Shown in pieces: positions 19,909 to 21,878 of a DNA stretch of 21,878 nt. The stretch is from a virus. How positions within the stretch are numbered: the first letter of the stretch is position 1; each line of letters opens with the position of its first letter. A model generated the notes under the pieces. The model was not told the DNA's origin. It was given only the letters and a program-made list of their open reading frames with translations, and did no database searches. The stretch lies in IMG/VR virus record IMGVR_UViG_3300020159_002989, positions 1 through 21,878 of that record; one strand, given 5' to 3'. The position numbers were made by a program, and so were the translations under genes.

Positions 19909-20327
19909 TGACAACCGCACTCTTGGTCAAGGCAAATGGCGAAGTCCGTCATATTGAACTACCAGTAACGGACGCACACATCATGGTTCACCACATGGTG
20001 GGCGGATGGTTTGATGTTGTCAGACACCCAATAAAGCGAGACTTACACGCATATGTTCACGACACAGGACTCATCGAAAAGCAGGAAGTCAATGTGGCGA
20101 TGACTTACTTGTTTGACCAAATACTTGTCGGCGATATCGTTCTCAGTCGGGCAACCCCCGATGGGTCGGAAGCAGACTTCGCAGTTGACGAACACACGAT
20201 TGACCTTTACAAAGAGTGCAACACCAATAAAGACCTGAAGTCAATATTGCAAGAAAAGGCAAATAATGTTGACACCAAGTGGTCGGTCGAACTCCATAAC
20301 CTAAAAGAATACGACGAAACAAAATGA
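19908..20327 (+). CDS. DUF3846-like protein
   Basis: A 139-residue protein whose N-terminus, LLVKANGEVRHIELPVTDAH, then IMVHHMVGGWFDVVRH, DLHAYVHDTGLIE and FDQILVGDIVLS, follows the strand-helix-strand pattern of DUF3846. This family occurs in phages and mobile elements, with no firm function. The C-terminal 45 residues are an unrelated charged extension. It starts at ATG 19908 by TAATG overlap and is the last sizeable gene of the operon. An ATGA overlap at its end opens a 17-codon frame (20324-20377, MITEVTQEKEKCGGSWF) that may or may not be translated. Confidence 0.7.
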   Translation: MTTALLVKANGEVRHIELPVTDAHIMVHHMVGGWFDVVRHPIKRDLHAYVHDTGLIEKQEVNVAMTYLFDQILVGDIVLSRATPDGSEADFAVDEHTIDLYKECNTNKDLKSILQEKANNVDTKWSVELHNLKEYDETK

Positions 20328-20385
20328 TTACCGAAGTAACCCAAGAAAAAGAAAAGTGCGGGGGTAGTTGGTTCTGACCTTGCCG

Positions 20386-20407
20386 TAACCCGTGCGGTTA
20401 TTTTTTT
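20386..20407 (+). terminator. Intrinsic terminator of the metallophosphoesterase operon
   Basis: TAACC-CGTGC-GGTTA forms a 5-bp stem with a 5-nt loop, followed directly by seven T residues (20401-20407). It lies 59 nt after the last long gene. The stem is short, but the U tract is uninterrupted. The remaining intergenic stretch up to 20488 contains no gene that I can support. Confidence 0.6.
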
Positions 20408-20488
20408 GTTGTCTCACGGGACTCTGGTTCTTCGATTCCCAAGCACACTCACTGGTGATGCTTATTGGGGTCGAGAACTTCTAGAGAT

Positions 20489-20965
20489 TTACCAAGCCTC
20501 TTCTTCTTCAACTTGAACTTGAGCCATTGGCTGTGGTTTGTTGCGGGCTGGCGCAGATGCAACAGCCTTCGCTTTCGGCACAGACCCACCTGATGCTGAG
20601 TTATCTGTCTTTTGCTTACGGACAAACGAGTCAATGTTTCCAACTGACAAACCGATGTTGTCGGCAAGGACTTCGACTGTCGACCGCTTTGCGCCGGTCT
20701 CCTTGTCGTCCCAAGACCGTTGTTCCAACCGTCCCGTTACAACAACTTTCACGCCCTTCGCAAGAACGTTTGCGGCGTCCTCGGCGAGGAAACGCCAGGC
20801 GACAACATTGAAGAACGAAACTTTCTCCTGCTTTTCGCCGTCGGTGTCAGTCCAATAATGGTTTACTGCCATGCTGAAAGTCAACTTGCCCACTCCTGTC
20901 GGCAAAAACTTCAGTTCTGGGTCGGCGGTTACATTGCCGACCAAAGTTACGGGTGATGCACTCAC
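20489..20965 (-). CDS. ssb: Single-stranded DNA-binding protein
   Basis: An OB-fold SSB of 158 residues that coats single-stranded DNA in replication and recombination. The core is visible as PVTLVGNVTADPELKFLP, GKLTFSMAVNHYW, VSFFNVVAWRFLAEDAANVL and KGVKVVVTGRLEQRSW. A flexible Ser/Ala/Pro/Gln linker follows, ending in the acidic EEEEAW. The bacterial tip that binds partner proteins is normally DDxxPF; here Trp ends the tail, so it may prefer phage partners (inference). The start is GTG 20965, with AGGAGG (complement of 20973-20978) 7 nt upstream, a near-perfect ribosome site. The longer frame to 21019 would add unlike-SSB residues before that site and is rejected. Confidence 0.92.
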   Translation of the reverse strand: MSASPVTLVGNVTADPELKFLPTGVGKLTFSMAVNHYWTDTDGEKQEKVSFFNVVAWRFLAEDAANVLAKGVKVVVTGRLEQRSWDDKETGAKRSTVEVLADNIGLSVGNIDSFVRKQKTDNSASGGSVPKAKAVASAPARNKPQPMAQVQVEEEEAW

Positions 20966-21015
20966 TTCGGATCCTCCTAGTGTAAATCCCAGCCTCGATG
21001 ACTGGGTAGTTGCTA

Positions 21016-21031
21016 GCATCCTAGCGGATGC
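21016..21031. promoter_or_regulatory. Hairpin/dyad between the divergent SSB and acidic-protein genes
   Basis: GCATCC-TAGC-GGATGC is a perfect 6-bp inverted repeat with a 4-nt loop, overlapped by GCTAG/CTAGC. It stands about 20 nt before the plus-strand ATG 21050 and about 50 nt before the SSB start, suiting an operator for both. TATTAT (21037-21042), a -10-like box, ends 7 nt before ATG 21050. Confidence 0.4.
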
Positions 21032-21049
21032 GGGACTATTATGTCAACC

Positions 21050-21307
21050 ATGACCAAACCAACTTACGAAGAAACTCGACTCAAAGTCCGTGACCTGCTG
21101 ATGGAAATCCTTGTCTCTCTGGCGGTTGACGACGAGACGACCGACGAAGAAATCGCCACATTTGAGGACGACATGGGAGGGGTGGCTGATTTGATGCTTG
21201 ATTCGCTTGGGTTTCAGGTTGTTTCGGTGGACAACGAAGAAGGAACTCAGTTCACGGCGAAGTTCGACATCATCGAAGGCGACCCGCTCGACGACGACCT
21301 GAGTTAG
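21050..21307 (+). CDS. Hypothetical acidic protein, 85 residues
   Basis: A very acidic small protein (VDDETTDEEIATFEDDMGGV, IEGDPLDDDLS) with a helix near the start (YEETRLKVRDLLMEILVSLA) and a beta-like end (FQVVSVDNEEGTQFTAKFDII). No family is recognised. The charge recalls DNA-mimic or SSB-partner proteins, but that is a guess from composition. I prefer ATG 21050 because TATTAT ends 7 nt before it; ATG 21041, three codons earlier, lies inside that box. It converges with the next gene, overlapping its stop by 4 nt (21304-21307). Confidence 0.65.
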   Translation: MTKPTYEETRLKVRDLLMEILVSLAVDDETTDEEIATFEDDMGGVADLMLDSLGFQVVSVDNEEGTQFTAKFDIIEGDPLDDDLS

Positions 21308-21783
21308 AACGCTGGTTGTTCTGGGGGACGGTCGGCAGTCCCGTCTTTAGACAAAACTTCCTTGATGGCTCGGGCAATGTACTTTTGGGACAGTTTGTAA
21401 ACCTCATGATGGAGGTCGGAGATGGCTGTGGTGTTCATGACTTTTTCCCACATATGTTCATCAAAAATATTATGTCGCTTCATCAGCATTTCATCCACAT
21501 CTCGGCGTTCGGCGAGTAGTTCAACATCCCAATAGTGCCGTCGTTGTAGATACGAGATGATGTATGAGGCGGTTTCATCGTCGTTGTCTATCTCTCGGTA
21601 AAGCGCATCAAGAACTTCTACGGTCATGCTCATTAGTCTGCTCTCCTTTTCCATGGCATTCTGAACGAACTCTGCTAGTTCCCTCAACAAGTTGGGTGGA
21701 ATAGATACGGGCGGTAGTTCTAGTTTCTTCCCCTTGAACTCATCCCACAAACTGTTTAGTTCGTTTTCAAAATCTTCTTCCAT
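21304..21783 (-). CDS. Hypothetical acidic helical protein, 159 residues
   Basis: Starts MEEDFENELNSLWDEFKGKK. It is predicted mostly helical (NLLRELAEFVQNAMEKESRL, MTVEVLDALYREIDND, VYKLSQKYIARAIKEVLSK). Histidines and acidic residues (RRHYWDVELL, HNIFDEHMWEK, DLHHEVYK) are scattered without a metal motif I can name. No family recognised. The frame is open upstream to the window edge, but ATG 21783 follows a hairpin with U-rich tail and a TATTCT box that ends 6 nt before it, so the start is there and the mRNA may be leaderless. It ends against the plus-strand acidic gene with a 4-nt convergent overlap. Confidence 0.65.
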   Translation of the reverse strand: MEEDFENELNSLWDEFKGKKLELPPVSIPPNLLRELAEFVQNAMEKESRLMSMTVEVLDALYREIDNDDETASYIISYLQRRHYWDVELLAERRDVDEMLMKRHNIFDEHMWEKVMNTTAISDLHHEVYKLSQKYIARAIKEVLSKDGTADRPPEQPAF

Positions 21784-21795
21784 AAAACAAGAATA

Positions 21796-21817
21796 CCACC
21801 CCAAGTTACTGGGGTGG
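21796..21817 (-). terminator. GC-rich hairpin with U-rich tail upstream of the minus-strand gene
   Basis: CCACCCCA (21796-21803) pairs with TGGGGTGG (21810-21817) over a 6-nt loop. On the minus strand the hairpin is followed by TATTCTTGTTTT, so it should end transcription coming from beyond the right edge. The same tail holds the TATTCT box of the following gene, so terminator and promoter overlap. Confidence 0.55.
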
Positions 21818-21848
21818 CTCTTGTTATCACAAGTTGCGTTGAGTGTTG

Positions 21849-21878
21849 TTACACGAGTTCGAGAACTGCGTGTTGCGC
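21849..21878 (-). CDS. 3' end of a gene entering from the right edge
   Basis: The complement reads GCG CAA CAC and onward as AQHAVLELV and then TAA (21849-21851). The position just ahead of a terminator-like hairpin on the same strand supports a gene end. Only nine residues are visible, so nothing can be said about the product, and another open frame in the same strand cannot be excluded. Confidence 0.3.
   Translation of the reverse strand, partial: AQHAVLELV

Noticed and set aside
20353-20458. Functional tRNA gene
   Set aside because: D-arm-like and T-loop-like strings are present, but there is no U8, no U33 in the anticodon loop, no pairing T stem and no CCA-proximal match; the U7 run fits a terminator better.
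20966-21019. SSB start at 21019
   Set aside because: The added 18 residues are unlike SSB and include the AGGAGG that precedes GTG 20965.

Overview
This window looks like the early/replication and DNA-modification region of an actinobacterial tailed phage, or of a prophage or metagenome-assembled virus. The main support is two WhiB-family Fe-S regulators, a family confined to Actinobacteria and their phages. Also present are a primase-helicase with CHC2-like, TOPRIM and RecA-like parts, a RuvC-like resolvase, an SSB, a MazG-like pyrophosphohydrolase, several HNH and PD-(D/E)XK-type nucleases and a probable small terminase subunit. Genes are tightly packed with ATGA or GTGA overlaps. Base composition looks only moderate in GC, unlike most cultured actinophages, which would suit a low-GC freshwater actinobacterial host (inference). 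No capsid, tail, portal, large terminase or lysis enzyme is visible.

Layout. (1) 1-1.9 kb, minus strand: the 5' end of a gene running off the left edge, a DNA methyltransferase and a lysine-rich basic protein. (2) 1.93-2.91 kb, plus: an unknown protein and a MazG-like protein. (3) 6.19-2.93 kb, minus: a Cys/His protein, WhiB, primase-helicase and an HTH/small terminase protein. (4) 6.2-11.24 kb, plus: RuvC-like, a small coiled protein, then a modification cassette of PAPS-reductase-like PP-loop protein, methyltransferase, ParB-like protein and two more methyltransferases. (5) 11.4-16.1 kb, plus, strikingly C/A-rich: winged-helix-like proteins, a zincin metalloprotein, HNH, a PD-(D/E)XK nuclease, a second WhiB, a second nuclease-like protein, a DUF6378-like protein and an overlapping coiled-coil gene. 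(6) 16.17-17.0 kb, plus: five mini-genes, three of them membrane proteins; the first two sit in a G/T-rich patch. (7) 18.17-17.02 kb, minus: unknown, ribbon-helix-helix/zinc and HNH genes. (8) 18.27-20.33 kb, plus: an operon with a consensus sigma70-type promoter, a metallophosphoesterase, four small genes and an intrinsic terminator. (9) 20.49-21.88 kb: SSB (minus), an acidic protein (plus), an unknown minus-strand protein and the end of another minus-strand gene.

Two things stand out. First, four copies of a conserved element (ACAGTC, 7 nt, AGATAAACTA, with a C-rich block and A/T tract upstream) lie directly before start codons in the C/A-rich operon. Its TAAACT hexamer is placed where a -10 box would give a leaderless mRNA. 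Many other starts here have a -10-like box 6-9 nt upstream and no Shine-Dalgarno, including two with full TTGACA-17-TATAAT/TATACT promoters. The element may be a phage promoter class, possibly read with the phage WhiB proteins. Second, four DNA methyltransferases, a ParB-like protein and a PAPS-reductase-like protein point to an elaborate genome-modification system. Two of the methyltransferases are close paralogues in inverted orientation.
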